From Amniculibacterium aquaticum (lineage in GTDB: Bacteria > Bacteroidota > Bacteroidia > Flavobacteriales > Weeksellaceae), in assembly GCF_003852705.1 (NCBI RefSeq), contig NZ_REFA01000012.1, forward strand, positions 18,611-82,610: 64,000 nt of DNA. The letters are read 5' to 3'. Numbering within the stretch: position 1 is the stretch's first letter; each line of letters begins with the position of its first letter. This document shows positions 1 to 8,388 of this stretch, piece after piece. The position numbers were made by a program, and so were the translations under genes. Under the pieces are notes generated by a model, which was given only the letters and a program-made list of their open reading frames with translations, was not told the DNA's origin and ran no database searches.

Positions 1-239
1 CTTTTGGTATCGGTAAACGGAACGCCCGTCACACCGGCACCGTGCCTGCTGGGATTGATCCCAATGATGAATTTTCGATGTTGATGATCGTTGTAAAATT
101 TTTTGTAGAACGCTTCCATCACCATCAAAGTTTCGGGATTGTCCAAATACGGATTGAGCACCCCAAAACCCTCAGGTAGTTCATCATGAAATTCTAAATT
201 CTTGTTGAATGCTACAACTTTTTCCCCAAATGTTTTCAT
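1..239 (-). CDS. SMUG2/DUF4918-type uracil-DNA glycosylase, 5' part
   Basis: This is the first 79 codons of a gene running off the left edge on the minus strand; the ATG is at 239-237. The translation begins MKTFGEKVVAFNKNLEF and contains GINPSRHGAGVTGVPFTD, which matches the SMUG-type glycosylase motif (GMNPGPxGMAQTGVPFG in SMUG1) and is typical of the Bacteroidota SMUG2/DUF4918 family. The family is expected to excise uracil or related bases from DNA in base excision repair. The catalytic C-terminal half is outside the window, so activity cannot be judged. It is the gene downstream of paaZ on the same strand, separated by a hairpin at 251-284, so it is probably a separate transcription unit. 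Confidence 0.75.
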   Translation of the reverse strand, partial: MKTFGEKVVAFNKNLEFHDELPEGFGVLNPYLDNPETLMVMEAFYKKFYNDHQHRKFIIGINPSRHGAGVTGVPFTDTK

Positions 240-250
240 TGAATAACACC

Positions 251-284
251 AAAACCTTGTCGAAAGAACCTCCAACAAGGTTTT
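251..284 (-). terminator. hairpin after paaZ
   Basis: A 10-bp perfect inverted repeat (AAAACCTTGT at 251-260 against ACAAGGTTTT at 275-284) with a 14-nt loop sits just beyond the paaZ stop. Read on the minus strand the stem ends in TTTT, but the U tract is short, so it is a moderate terminator candidate for the paa transcript. Confidence 0.5.
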
Positions 285-296
285 TAGCATTTATTT

Positions 297-2789
297 TTAG
301 ATTAGACCAAATTGTTCGAAATGATGGGTGAAATGTTTTCTGTGGAACAATTCCATCATTTCTTTATTCAATTTACCAAAGACAAAATGCAGATGTTCAG
401 CCTGTGGATGTTCTCTGTAATACACCAAAAACTCTTGCACTGCGGTCATGAAAGCTGTTTTTGAAGCATCCAAGTTTTTGTATTTCAAAGCGGGTAAAGA
501 GCCATCCTCTGGCAAGAAAGGAGCAGGATAGTCTTTTGGCATCTTCCTGAAAGTGTACAAAGAATCTTGGAATTTTTCCAATTGTTCTTCAGGGGTATAG
601 CAAGTTTGCACTTCTGGTTTTCCCATACTGTACAACAAAGTTTCTTCCAAATGTTCCAGCATTTGCTGAGCCGTCATTTTTCCCCAAAGCGGTTGGGTGT
701 TATCCGTCAATCCATTAATAATTTTTTGGATCTTGTCTTTTTTGAAATCAACAAAAGGAGATTTTTTAGCCACCAAAGTTAGAATTGTTGCAACGCAAAC
801 CACCTCATCTCTTTGGTTCACCACTTCTACCAACCATTTTACCACACCACTTGGGATGTTTCTGCCTTTTACACCGCGGTTAATTTTTTCTTTTGCCGTA
901 AGATATACCGTGATGGTATCACCGGCATAAACAGGCTTGAAGAACGAACAATTTTCTAGACCATAATTGGCAATTACCGGTCCTTTTTTTCCGGAGACAA
1001 ACAAACCGGCAGCAGCAGAAAGGATAAAATATCCGTGAGCAACGGTTTTGTCGAAAATGGTATTGTTGAGTGAAGTTGCATCCGTGTGTGCATAGAAATG
1101 ATCCCAAGACACATTGGAAAAATTCACAATATCGGCATCGGTAACCGTTCTACCGGCAGTTTCCAAAGAATCTCCAACTTCAACTTCTTCAAAGTATTTT
1201 TGGAAAGGATGCTTGTCTGCATATTTTTTCTCGGCACCTTGAGTGTAAATTTTTGTAATGGCGGTAAGCACATCCGGAGAACCTTGAACGGCTGTTTTTT
1301 GTAGGAAAAAATGCAGACCGTTCAGTCCGCCCATTTCCTCGCCACCACCGGCTCTTCCCGGTCCACCGTGCATCAAAGTCGGTAATGGAGAACCGTGACC
1401 TGTACTTTCTTTGGCATTGTCTCTGTTCAGCACGAAAATTCTACCGTGCGAAGAAGCCATTTTCCAAGAAGTTTCGGCGATAAATTGGTCATCGTGAGAA
1501 ATGATGGATCCCACCAAACTTCCCTTTCCTCTTTTGGCAAGAGCAGCCGCTTCTTCTGCATCTTTGTACGGCATGATGGTAGAAACCGGCCCGAATGCTT
1601 CCACATCGTGGGAAATATTTTTAGAAAAAGGACTGTCGTTCAGGAATAATTTTGGAGTCATGAAGGAGCCATTTTCATAATCGGCATCTATCAAATCGTG
1701 CTTTCCATCGTAGATCAGTTCGGTTTCGGATTTTAGGAGGTTAATTTTTTCCAGCACCTCGTTGTATTGGTCTTTCCCCGCCAAAGCACCCATTCGGGTT
1801 TCTCGGTTGAGTGGATTTCCTATTTTTACTTTGTCCAATTCTTTAGAAAGTGCAGATTGCACATCGCCCACTAAGTTTTCCGGAACAATAATTCTACGGA
1901 TGGCGGTACATTTTTGTCCAGATTTTGTGGTCATTTCGTTTTTCACCTCACGGATGAATAAGTCGAATTCTGGTGTGCCGGGTTTGGCATCTTTACCCAA
2001 AATAGAACAATTGAGGGAGTCGGCTTCCATGTTGAATCTAACGGCATTTCCTGAAATGGATGGCATGGCTTTCAGTTTTTTTCCGGTGGATGCCGAACCT
2101 GTAAACAATACCGAATCTCCGTCTTGCATAAAATCGAGCATATTGCCGGCGCTACCGCAGATAAGTTGAATGGCTCCTTCCGGTAAAATGCCACTCTCAA
2201 TCATATCTTGGAAAACCGCATGGGTAAGATACGATGTTGGTGTTGCGGGTTTTACAATACTCGGAACACCGGCCAAGAGCGAGGTTGAAAGTTTCTCCAA
2301 CATGCCCCAAACCGGGAAGTTGTATGCGTTAATCTGTACCGAAACCCCTTCGGAAGGAGTTAAAATATGAGTGCCCAAATGCGTACCGTTGGCTGAAATT
2401 TTCTGCACATCGCCGTCCACCCAGAAAGGAGTGTTGGGCAACATTCTTTTTGCCAAACCCGAATAGGTAAAAAAAGTTCCCAATCCGCCTTCGATATCCA
2501 CCCAAGAGTCGGTGTGTGTTGCTCCGGTTTTGTAGGAAATTTCGTAGTATTTTTTCTTTCTTTCCAGAAGATAGAGGGCAACTTTTTTCAGCATTTCGCC
2601 ACGATCGTAAAAGGTCATGGAAGCCAAATTTTTGTAGCCAACGGTTCGGCCATACTCCAGAACTTGGCTGAAGTTGATGCCGCTGGTATCTGCGATGGCT
2701 ACTTGCTCTCCGGTTACGGAATTGAAGAGCGTTGTGCCTTCTTTATTTCCTTCGGTCCATTGTCCGTAGGTATAGTTATTAAGTTTCAT
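297..2789 (-). CDS. paaZ: PaaZ, aldehyde dehydrogenase / oxepin-CoA hydrolase with extra DUF1569-like domain
   Basis: PaaZ opens the seven-membered oxepin-CoA ring with its C-terminal MaoC hotdog hydratase and oxidises the resulting semialdehyde with its N-terminal aldehyde dehydrogenase. The dehydrogenase spans about residues 1-515, with the nucleophile in SGQKC near residue 294 and the general-base Glu in FNMEAD near 255. The MaoC domain spans about 530-675, with Asp and His in WDHFYAHTD near 563-568. A further 150 residues (about 680-830) carry PLWGKMTAQQMLEHL, typical of DinB-like DUF1569; this tail is absent from the roughly 680-aa E. coli enzyme. The ATG at 2789 is preferred: an upstream in-frame ATG at 2837 would start inside an interspersed repeat and add a Asn/Lys-rich stretch unlike the family. 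Last gene of the paa cluster; 150 bp separate it from paaI. Confidence 0.93.
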   Translation of the reverse strand: MKLNNYTYGQWTEGNKEGTTLFNSVTGEQVAIADTSGINFSQVLEYGRTVGYKNLASMTFYDRGEMLKKVALYLLERKKKYYEISYKTGATHTDSWVDIEGGLGTFFTYSGLAKRMLPNTPFWVDGDVQKISANGTHLGTHILTPSEGVSVQINAYNFPVWGMLEKLSTSLLAGVPSIVKPATPTSYLTHAVFQDMIESGILPEGAIQLICGSAGNMLDFMQDGDSVLFTGSASTGKKLKAMPSISGNAVRFNMEADSLNCSILGKDAKPGTPEFDLFIREVKNEMTTKSGQKCTAIRRIIVPENLVGDVQSALSKELDKVKIGNPLNRETRMGALAGKDQYNEVLEKINLLKSETELIYDGKHDLIDADYENGSFMTPKLFLNDSPFSKNISHDVEAFGPVSTIMPYKDAEEAAALAKRGKGSLVGSIISHDDQFIAETSWKMASSHGRIFVLNRDNAKESTGHGSPLPTLMHGGPGRAGGGEEMGGLNGLHFFLQKTAVQGSPDVLTAITKIYTQGAEKKYADKHPFQKYFEEVEVGDSLETAGRTVTDADIVNFSNVSWDHFYAHTDATSLNNTIFDKTVAHGYFILSAAAGLFVSGKKGPVIANYGLENCSFFKPVYAGDTITVYLTAKEKINRGVKGRNIPSGVVKWLVEVVNQRDEVVCVATILTLVAKKSPFVDFKKDKIQKIINGLTDNTQPLWGKMTAQQMLEHLEETLLYSMGKPEVQTCYTPEEQLEKFQDSLYTFRKMPKDYPAPFLPEDGSLPALKYKNLDASKTAFMTAVQEFLVYYREHPQAEHLHFVFGKLNKEMMELFHRKHFTHHFEQFGLI

Positions 2790-2832
2790 ATTGTTTTTTG
2801 ATTTTATATTCTTGTTATTTTGTGAAGCTTGT

Positions 2833-2931
2833 TGCACCCCGACCTGAGTGGAGCTCTTTTATTTTTTTTTGTTTGGAACTTGCATGGGCAAAAAAAATAA
2901 AAAGCGGGAACGGAGGGCGGAATAGGTGCCC
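2833..2931 (+). repeat. interspersed repeat, copy 1
   Basis: A 99-bp copy of a family seen three times here. It begins TGCACCCCGACCTGAGTGG, continues GAGCTC plus a T-rich run, has a variable centre, then an A-rich run followed by GCGGGAACGGAGGGCGG and GGTGCCC. The left and right A/T runs are complementary and the GCACC/GGTGC ends are inverted. This copy is the most diverged (GACCTGAG instead of GACTTGAG, GGAGGGCGG instead of GGAAGGCGG). It lies between paaI and paaZ, upstream of the paaZ start. Confidence 0.9.
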
Positions 2932-2939
2932 AAAAAAAA

Positions 2940-3353
2940 TTATAACTCGGTTACTTTTTTGTTAATTTTATAAACGGTCCCTCGGAAGGATGCCATTAGA
3001 TCTTTGTTTTGGTTGGTGATTTTGATGTCATAAATTCCTGTTTTTCGGGTATCGGATATCAAAATGCTTTCGGCAAAAAGGACATCGCCTTCGCGAACGG
3101 CTTTTGTAAAATTGATGTTGCAATTGAGCGCCACCGAAGCGTCGTTGGTGTTGTTGGAAGAAAATGCCAATGCTGTGTCTGCGAAGGAGAATGTGACACC
3201 GCCGTGTACCGTACGGAGTCCGTTGAGCATTTCTGTACGAATGGGCATTTGCAGAAGGCAGTATTTTTCGCGTGCTTCAAGGATTTCTACCCCCATCCAT
3301 TGGGAGAAATGATCTTGGGCGAGCATGTATTTTGCTATTTCTAAGGGATTCAT
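2940..3353 (-). CDS. paaI: PaaI, hotdog acyl-CoA thioesterase
   Basis: 137-aa hotdog-fold thioesterase of the 4HBT/PaaI family. Residues 50-52 are HGG and D59 in FSFADTALA is at the position of the catalytic Asp of PaaI. In the phenylacetate pathway it hydrolyses hydroxyphenylacetyl-CoA or other dead-end CoA thioesters and so recovers CoA. The length matches E. coli PaaI (about 140 aa). It starts 10 bp after the paaH stop, so the two are almost certainly co-transcribed. Confidence 0.92.
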   Translation of the reverse strand: MNPLEIAKYMLAQDHFSQWMGVEILEAREKYCLLQMPIRTEMLNGLRTVHGGVTFSFADTALAFSSNNTNDASVALNCNINFTKAVREGDVLFAESILISDTRKTGIYDIKITNQNKDLMASFRGTVYKINKKVTEL

Positions 3354-3363
3354 TTTGTTTATT

Positions 3364-4509
3364 TTATAATTTACGAAGAAGTGGACTTTGCCTGTATCGT
3401 TCTTCTTGGTATTCTTGGTACAAGTTTTCTAAAGTTTGTGAGATTTTTTCGTATCCTATTTCTTTGGCCCAAGCCAAAAGCCCTTTTGGATAATTGACTC
3501 CTTTTTGCATGGCAAGCTCTATGTCTTGGTCGGAGGCGATTTTCAGTCTTTTGGCTTCCACAGCTTCGTTGATGAGCATGGAAATGATCCTCATAAAAAT
3601 CTGTTGGTACAAGTCATCGTCTTTTTCAGCTGTTGGATTTACGGCATTATCCGAATAATCGTAAAATCCTTTTCCGGTTTTTCTGCCGTGCAATTTGGCT
3701 TCGGACATTCTTTGTTGCAGGAGGCTGGGTTTGTATTTTGGGTCGTAAAAATAATCCTTGTACACCGTGGTGGTTACGGAAAAATTGACATCGACACCGA
3801 TGAGATCCATCAGTTCGAAAGGTCCCATACGAAAGCCGCCCAAAGATTTCATAGCCTGATCTACTTGCTGGGGAGTAGCGATGTTTTCTTCGACCAATCG
3901 TAGGGCTTCGCCGTAATAAGGTCGGGCAATTCGGTTGACGATAAAGCCTGGAATGTCTTTGGCAATGACGGGAACTTTGCCCCAAGATTTCATTAAATTA
4001 TACATTTCATCGGCCAAAGTATTATGGGTTAACAATCCTGGTATAACCTCTACCAAAGGCATGATGGGAGCCGGATTGAAGAAGTGTATCCCGATAAAAC
4101 GGCTTGGTTGCTTCAGTATTGAAGAAATGGATGTTATGGATATGGATGAAGTGTTGGATGCCAAAACACAATTTTCTGAAACGATATTTTCTAAATCTGA
4201 AAATACTTTTTGCTTGATTTCTTTGTTTTCGACAATGGCTTCGATGACCAAATCGCAATTTTTAAAATCGGAGAGCTCGGTACAGAATTTTATTCTGTTA
4301 AAAATATCTTCGGCTTCTTGGAAGGATATTTTTTCTTTTTGAGCGAGTTTTTGTAATGTATTTTCAAGGTTATGCAAAGACTTTTGGGTTAGTTCTTCAT
4401 TAACATCGAAAAGGCAAACCTGACAACCGTTGCTGGCTGCTACCTGCACGATGCCAATGCCCATGGTGCCAGAGCCGATGACCCCTACGGTTTTTATTTT
4501 ATTTTCCAC
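3364..4509 (-). CDS. paaH: PaaH, 3-hydroxyacyl-CoA dehydrogenase
   Basis: NAD-dependent 3-hydroxyacyl-CoA dehydrogenase that oxidises 3-hydroxyadipyl-CoA to 3-oxoadipyl-CoA late in phenylacetate breakdown. The N-terminal Rossmann motif GSGTMG is at residues 12-17, and the catalytic His142 lies in IGIHFFNPAP. A helical C-terminal dimerisation domain follows at about 190-285, and a partial second copy extends to 381 aa, longer than single-domain enzymes (about 280 aa) and shorter than the roughly 475-aa E. coli PaaH. A strong terminator-like hairpin (4552-4587) separates it from paaG upstream, so paaH-paaI-paaZ may have some independent expression. Confidence 0.9.
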   Translation of the reverse strand: MENKIKTVGVIGSGTMGIGIVQVAASNGCQVCLFDVNEELTQKSLHNLENTLQKLAQKEKISFQEAEDIFNRIKFCTELSDFKNCDLVIEAIVENKEIKQKVFSDLENIVSENCVLASNTSSISITSISSILKQPSRFIGIHFFNPAPIMPLVEVIPGLLTHNTLADEMYNLMKSWGKVPVIAKDIPGFIVNRIARPYYGEALRLVEENIATPQQVDQAMKSLGGFRMGPFELMDLIGVDVNFSVTTTVYKDYFYDPKYKPSLLQQRMSEAKLHGRKTGKGFYDYSDNAVNPTAEKDDDLYQQIFMRIISMLINEAVEAKRLKIASDQDIELAMQKGVNYPKGLLAWAKEIGYEKISQTLENLYQEYQEERYRQSPLLRKL

Positions 4510-4551
4510 TATTGATAAAGTTTCTTTTGATTTTTGAGTTTCTAAAGATAC

Positions 4552-4587
4552 AAAAAAAGATAGTTTTGAAAAATCAAAACCATCTTT
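4552..4587 (-). terminator. intrinsic terminator between paaG and paaH
   Basis: A 14-bp stem with one mismatch (arms 4556-4569 and 4574-4587) and a 4-nt AAAA loop is followed on the minus strand by a run of seven T (4558-4552). It lies 25 bp beyond the paaG stop and about 43 bp before the paaH start. Structurally this is a complete rho-independent terminator inside a pathway cluster. Confidence 0.72.
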
Positions 4588-4611
4588 AACTTATTCATTG
4601 AAATTGTTGAA

Positions 4612-5415
4612 TTATTTCCCTTTGAAAACGGGTTTTCTCTTTTCCAAAAATGCATCGATTCCTTCTTTGAAATCTTCAGATCTTGCGGCTTCGGCTTGGT
4701 AAACGCTTTCCAAGTCCAATTGTTCTTTCAGGCTATAACGATACGATTTTCTTAGTGCTTTTTTGGTTAACCCAAGAGCTTTGGTCGGCATATTTACCAA
4801 ACCTTCTAACATTTCCATGGATTTTGCAGAAAAATCTTCATCGGAAAACACATCAGCAACAATTCCTAAATCTTTTGCTTCGTCGGCAGAAAGTTTCTTA
4901 CCGGTATAAGTTAGGTAGTGCGCCATTTGTCTGTTCATAATTTTTGGAAGAAAGTAAGTACCTCCGGTATCGGGGATGAGTCCAATATTGGAGAATCCAA
5001 AAGAAAAGTACGCGGATTTGGCCACCAATGAGAAGTCGCAAATCAGTGCCAAAACAGCGCCGGCGCCCACAGCCAAACCGTTCACCAAAGAAACAATTGG
5101 TTTGCTGGAATAATTGATGGCATTGACCAAAGGATTATAGAATTCGGTAACTATTTTTTGCACTTCTCTTCCTATATTAACATTGGGATCCAACAATTGC
5201 TCGTCCAACATTTGTCCAGAACAAAACGCTTTGCCTTTGCCTGCGATTACAATACAACGGGTGTCTTGGTCTTTCTCATAAAATTCTATAAACTCTCTCA
5301 ATTCCAAGAGTAATGCTTTATTGAGTGCATTGAGGGTTTCCGGTTGGTTAAGATAGGCTATTTTCAGTTTTCCTTGAAAATGAGATTCTACATCAAATTG
5401 TGAATATACATACAT
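4612..5415 (-). CDS. paaG: PaaG-like crotonase (ring-1,2-epoxyphenylacetyl-CoA isomerase)
   Basis: 267-aa enoyl-CoA hydratase/isomerase family protein. PaaG rearranges ring-1,2-epoxyphenylacetyl-CoA to the seven-membered oxepin-CoA. Crotonase features are the CoA and oxyanion segments FCSGQ (64-68) and VNGLAVGAGA (111-120), and the catalytic-type D149 in LIPDTGG, the position used by PaaG and enoyl-CoA isomerases instead of the hydratase Glu. Its place between paaD and paaH supports PaaG; the companion hydratase PaaF is not obvious in this cluster, so a dual role is possible. Confidence 0.85.
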   Translation of the reverse strand: MYVYSQFDVESHFQGKLKIAYLNQPETLNALNKALLLELREFIEFYEKDQDTRCIVIAGKGKAFCSGQMLDEQLLDPNVNIGREVQKIVTEFYNPLVNAINYSSKPIVSLVNGLAVGAGAVLALICDFSLVAKSAYFSFGFSNIGLIPDTGGTYFLPKIMNRQMAHYLTYTGKKLSADEAKDLGIVADVFSDEDFSAKSMEMLEGLVNMPTKALGLTKKALRKSYRYSLKEQLDLESVYQAEAARSEDFKEGIDAFLEKRKPVFKGK

Positions 5416-5454
5416 AGTGAAATGGTTTTAATCTTGGTATAAAGATAGTTAATT

Positions 5455-5919
5455 TTAATGACATTTGAAATAGTCAAAAGGCTCTAAACAGTCGTTGCAT
5501 TGGTATGAAGCTTTGCAAAGTGTGGATCCGAACCTGCTGATCATCTTGGTATTGGTAGAATTGCACCTTGGACAACGAATGGGGATGTTCAAATGATTTT
5601 CGTCATGTCCTTTTTCGGGAGGTACAATTCCGTAGTTTTTCAATTTTTCTCGAGCTTCATCCGTGAGCCAATCCGTGGTCCAAACAGGAAACAATTGTGT
5701 AGTTACTTTGACTTTTATGTTATTTTCTTGAAATAATTTTACAATATCTTCTTCGATATTGAACATGGCAGGACAAGCGGAATAAGTTGGGGTAATGACC
5801 ACCTCTACGGTGTTATCTTCCAACTCATTTATCATTCTTACAATACCGAGTTCAACAATATCAATGACTGGGATTTCGGGATCGGGTATGCTTTTCAGAA
5901 GCTGAATGTATTTCGACAT
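5455..5919 (-). CDS. paaD: PaaD, epoxidase maturation/assembly subunit
   Basis: 154-aa PaaD: an N-terminal MIP18/DUF59-type domain (DPEIPVIDIVELGIVR, and the conserved Cys in YSACPAM near residue 49) joined to a C-terminal zinc-ribbon-like segment with Cys116, Cys119, Cys141 and Cys144. By family knowledge PaaD probably helps insert an Fe-S or diiron centre into the phenylacetyl-CoA epoxidase. It lies 39 bp upstream of paaG and 82 bp downstream of paaC, in the usual A-B-C-D order. Confidence 0.92.
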   Translation of the reverse strand: MSKYIQLLKSIPDPEIPVIDIVELGIVRMINELEDNTVEVVITPTYSACPAMFNIEEDIVKLFQENNIKVKVTTQLFPVWTTDWLTDEAREKLKNYGIVPPEKGHDENHLNIPIRCPRCNSTNTKMISRFGSTLCKASYQCNDCLEPFDYFKCH

Positions 5920-5946
5920 CTTCTTTTTAATAATTTAAAAAAATAA

Positions 5947-5976
5947 AACCCCTCCTTTTTGAAGAACGAAGAGGTT
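5947..5976 (-). other. weak hairpin between paaC and paaD
   Basis: Short stem (AACCCCTC near 5947 against GAGGTT near 5971, with wobble) followed on the minus strand by TTTTATTTTTTT. It could attenuate or partly terminate transcription between paaC and paaD, or stabilise an upstream mRNA end. The stem is short, so this is tentative. Confidence 0.35.
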
Positions 5977-6001
5977 AAATTAAGACAATTTGATTTTAAT
6001 A

Positions 6002-6742
6002 TTACCAAACACAATCCGGATAAGTCCTCTGCATGTATTGCAATTCGCAAAGAATGTACCCAAAGTATTCGGTATGAATGCCTATTCTACTGCCTTTTTG
6101 CATAAAAGGATCTGTTGGAATTTCGATTTCTATGGTTGTGAAGAAGTTTTTAATTTGAGCATTCCATTCGGCATAAATTTCTTTTGAAGAAGGTATTAAT
6201 CCTAAGGCAACCCATTCGGACTCGCCATCCACCTCATCAAACAATCCACCTGTGTATTCCCAAACGGCTTCTACTGCGGCAAGCAATCTGCTTTTACTTT
6301 CATCGGTTCCTTGTGCGAATACTTTCATCCAAGTTTCGGTATGAGTCACATGGTATTTTACTTCTTTCAAAGATTTTATGGCGATGGCTTTCAGATCTTC
6401 ATCTGCAGACTGGCTAAGTTGCGAGTAAAGAATTTTTTGATACACCGCAAAAAAATAGGCTTTAAGAATGGTCTGCGCATAGTCTCCATTCGGTATTTCT
6501 ACCAATTGAGCGTTAAGATATTCTTTTTCTGCTCTTAGCATAGCAAAGTCATCAACGGAGCAGCCGTCGTTAAAAAACTTAACCGCAAGATTGTATAAAT
6601 TATTGGCTTGTCCCAACTGGTCTAGAGCAATGTTGATCAGGGCGATATCCTCTTCCAGATAGGGTCCTTTTCCGCACCATTCTGCCAATCTTTGTCCCAT
6701 AATTAGGGAGTCATCGGCCAATTTTAAGATATAGTTTTTCAT
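6002..6742 (-). CDS. paaC: PaaC, structural subunit of phenylacetyl-CoA epoxidase
   Basis: 246-aa ferritin-like helical protein matching PaaC, the catalytically inactive partner that packs with PaaA in the multicomponent 1,2-phenylacetyl-CoA epoxidase. The opening MKNYILKLADDSLIMGQRLAEW and the segment HVTHTETWMKVFAQGT near residues 130-145 are typical. Length agrees with E. coli PaaC (about 248 aa). Lies 69 bp after paaB. Confidence 0.93.
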   Translation of the reverse strand: MKNYILKLADDSLIMGQRLAEWCGKGPYLEEDIALINIALDQLGQANNLYNLAVKFFNDGCSVDDFAMLRAEKEYLNAQLVEIPNGDYAQTILKAYFFAVYQKILYSQLSQSADEDLKAIAIKSLKEVKYHVTHTETWMKVFAQGTDESKSRLLAAVEAVWEYTGGLFDEVDGESEWVALGLIPSSKEIYAEWNAQIKNFFTTIEIEIPTDPFMQKGSRIGIHTEYFGYILCELQYMQRTYPDCVW

Positions 6743-6811
6743 TTTTATTATGGATTTGAAACCGAATACTTCAGAAATAAAATTTCTAAAATCATCAATT
6801 CCGAGTCTATT

Positions 6812-7093
6812 TTACATATTTTTCACATCGTTCGGAATCTGATAAAATGTAGGATGTCTGTACAATTTATCGTCTGCAGGGTCAAAGAAAGCCTCTTTAT
6901 CCACGCCTTCGCTGGTTACGATATACTTGCTAGGCACCACCCAAATAGAGGTTCCTTCCATTCTTCTGGTATAGACATCTCTGGCATTTTGCAAAGCCAT
7001 TTCTGCAGTTGCAGCCTGTACAGTCCCTGCATGCTTGTGGGACAATCCCGGTTTTGTTTGTATAAATACTTCCCAAACTTCTAAATTACTCAT
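6812..7093 (-). CDS. paaB: PaaB, epoxidase bridging subunit
   Basis: 93-aa PaaB from the ATG at 7093. It begins MSNLEVWEVFIQTKPGLSHK and contains ALQNARDVYTRR, hallmarks of this small subunit, which bridges PaaA-PaaC heterodimers in the epoxidase. An in-frame upstream ATG at 7153 would overlap the paaA 3' end and add 20 basic residues, so it was rejected. It starts 28 bp after the paaA stop. Confidence 0.93.
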   Translation of the reverse strand: MSNLEVWEVFIQTKPGLSHKHAGTVQAATAEMALQNARDVYTRRMEGTSIWVVPSKYIVTSEGVDKEAFFDPADDKLYRHPTFYQIPNDVKNM

Positions 7094-7121
7094 TATATTT
7101 TGTTGAATTAGAGTTAAATAA

Positions 7122-8060
7122 TTACGATACTTTTTCGTTTTGTTTTTTGGCAAAAGCTACGGCAGCTTCTTTTACCCAAGCATTTTCTTGTTGTGCTTTT
7201 CTTTTGGTTTCCAATCTTTTTTTATTGCAAGGGCCGTTTCCTTTTAGCACTTCCATAAATTCGTCCCAAGGAAGTTCAGAAAATTCATAATGACCGGTTT
7301 CTTCATTGAATTTCAAATTTTTGTCCGGTACTTTTAGTCCTAAAAATTCAGCCTGAGGTACGGTAACATCTATAAATCTCTGGCGAAGGGAGTCGTTACT
7401 TTCCCTTTTCACACGATAGTTCATGGATTTTTGAGAGTTAGGAGAAGCCTCATCGTTTGGACCAAACATCATGAGTGCTGCCCACCAAAATCTATCCAAT
7501 GCATCTTGCGCCAGTTGTTTTTGCTCTTTTGTTCCACGACAAAGCGTCATAAGGATTTCGTAGCCTTGCCTTTGATGAAAGGATTCTTCTTTACAAATCC
7601 TTACCATTGCTCTGGAATAAGGCCCATAAGAATTCCCCATTAACATCACTTGGTTCATAATAGCTGCGCCATCTACCAGCCAACCGATTGCCCCAATATC
7701 TGCCCAAGAGAGGGCAGGATAGTTAAATATTGAAGAATATTTGGCTTTTCCCGAAAGCATATCTTGGTACACAGAATCTCTATCTGCATTCAAACTCCCA
7801 TCGTTAAGGGTTTCTGTTGCAGCATAAAGATACAATCCATGACCGGCTTCGTCTTGTATTTTAGCCAACAAAGCCATTTTTCTTCTTAAAGACGGGGCAC
7901 GAGTAATCCAATTGGCTTCCGGCAACATTCCCACAACTTCGGAATGGGCGTGTTGGGAGATTTGTCGTACGAGGAGCTTTCTGTAATCCTCCGGCATCAC
8001 ATCCTTTGGTTCTACTTTATTTTCGGCCTGTACATATTCTAAAAACTTGTTTGTATCCAT
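7122..8060 (-). CDS. paaA: PaaA, catalytic diiron subunit of phenylacetyl-CoA epoxidase
   Basis: 312-aa catalytic subunit of the ring 1,2-phenylacetyl-CoA epoxidase, which uses O2 and electrons delivered by PaaE to epoxidise the aromatic ring. Diiron ligand motifs are visible: SEVVGMLPE (Glu41 region), the ExxH motif E71-H74 in QDEAGHG, and CKEESFHQ with E158/E159 and H162. The length matches E. coli PaaA (309 aa). Surrounded by a short unknown gene (39 bp upstream) and paaB (28 bp downstream). Confidence 0.96.
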   Translation of the reverse strand: MDTNKFLEYVQAENKVEPKDVMPEDYRKLLVRQISQHAHSEVVGMLPEANWITRAPSLRRKMALLAKIQDEAGHGLYLYAATETLNDGSLNADRDSVYQDMLSGKAKYSSIFNYPALSWADIGAIGWLVDGAAIMNQVMLMGNSYGPYSRAMVRICKEESFHQRQGYEILMTLCRGTKEQKQLAQDALDRFWWAALMMFGPNDEASPNSQKSMNYRVKRESNDSLRQRFIDVTVPQAEFLGLKVPDKNLKFNEETGHYEFSELPWDEFMEVLKGNGPCNKKRLETKRKAQQENAWVKEAAVAFAKKQNEKVS

Positions 8061-8099
8061 AGTTTGAATCTCAAAACCATTAAAATGGTTTTACTAATA

Positions 8100-8354
8100 T
8101 TAAATTATTTTGTCGGTTTCTTCTTTAAGATAAATTCCCATTTTTCCGTTGCTAAACTCTCCGGCTACGAAATATACGGTTTGATCATTATGTGCAATAG
8201 AATACTCTTTGAAAATATAAATTTCTCTTTCAGAAGGTTCTATTACCTCGATGTTACGATCTGAGCAGTGCCAATCGTGATTCCAAATATTAATCCCTTT
8301 TACTTTGTACTCTTTATCGGTTTCGATAATAGATGCGAATTTCCAATGTGCCAT
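8100..8354 (-). CDS. unknown 84-aa protein inside the paa cluster
   Basis: Small acidic-to-neutral protein with no family I recognise. It begins MAHWKFASIIETDKEY, has no signal peptide or membrane segment, and is rich in aromatic residues with alternating beta-strand-like stretches (VKGINIWNHDWHCSD, TVYFVAGEFSNGKMGIYL). It lies between paaE (34 bp upstream) and paaA (39 bp downstream) on the same strand, so it is very likely co-transcribed. A role in binding the epoxidase, its reductase or pathway intermediates is possible but is only inferred from position. Confidence 0.7.
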   Translation of the reverse strand: MAHWKFASIIETDKEYKVKGINIWNHDWHCSDRNIEVIEPSEREIYIFKEYSIAHNDQTVYFVAGEFSNGKMGIYLKEETDKII

Positions 8355-8388
8355 AATGAAATCGTTTTTAATTGTTAGAAATTGTTAA

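Noticed and set aside
2790..2837. upstream start of PaaZ
   Set aside because: Would begin inside an interspersed repeat and add a low-complexity stretch not seen in the family.
3009..3344. plus-strand ORFs over the paa genes
   Set aside because: Antisense shadows of paaI/paaH; poor composition and no family.
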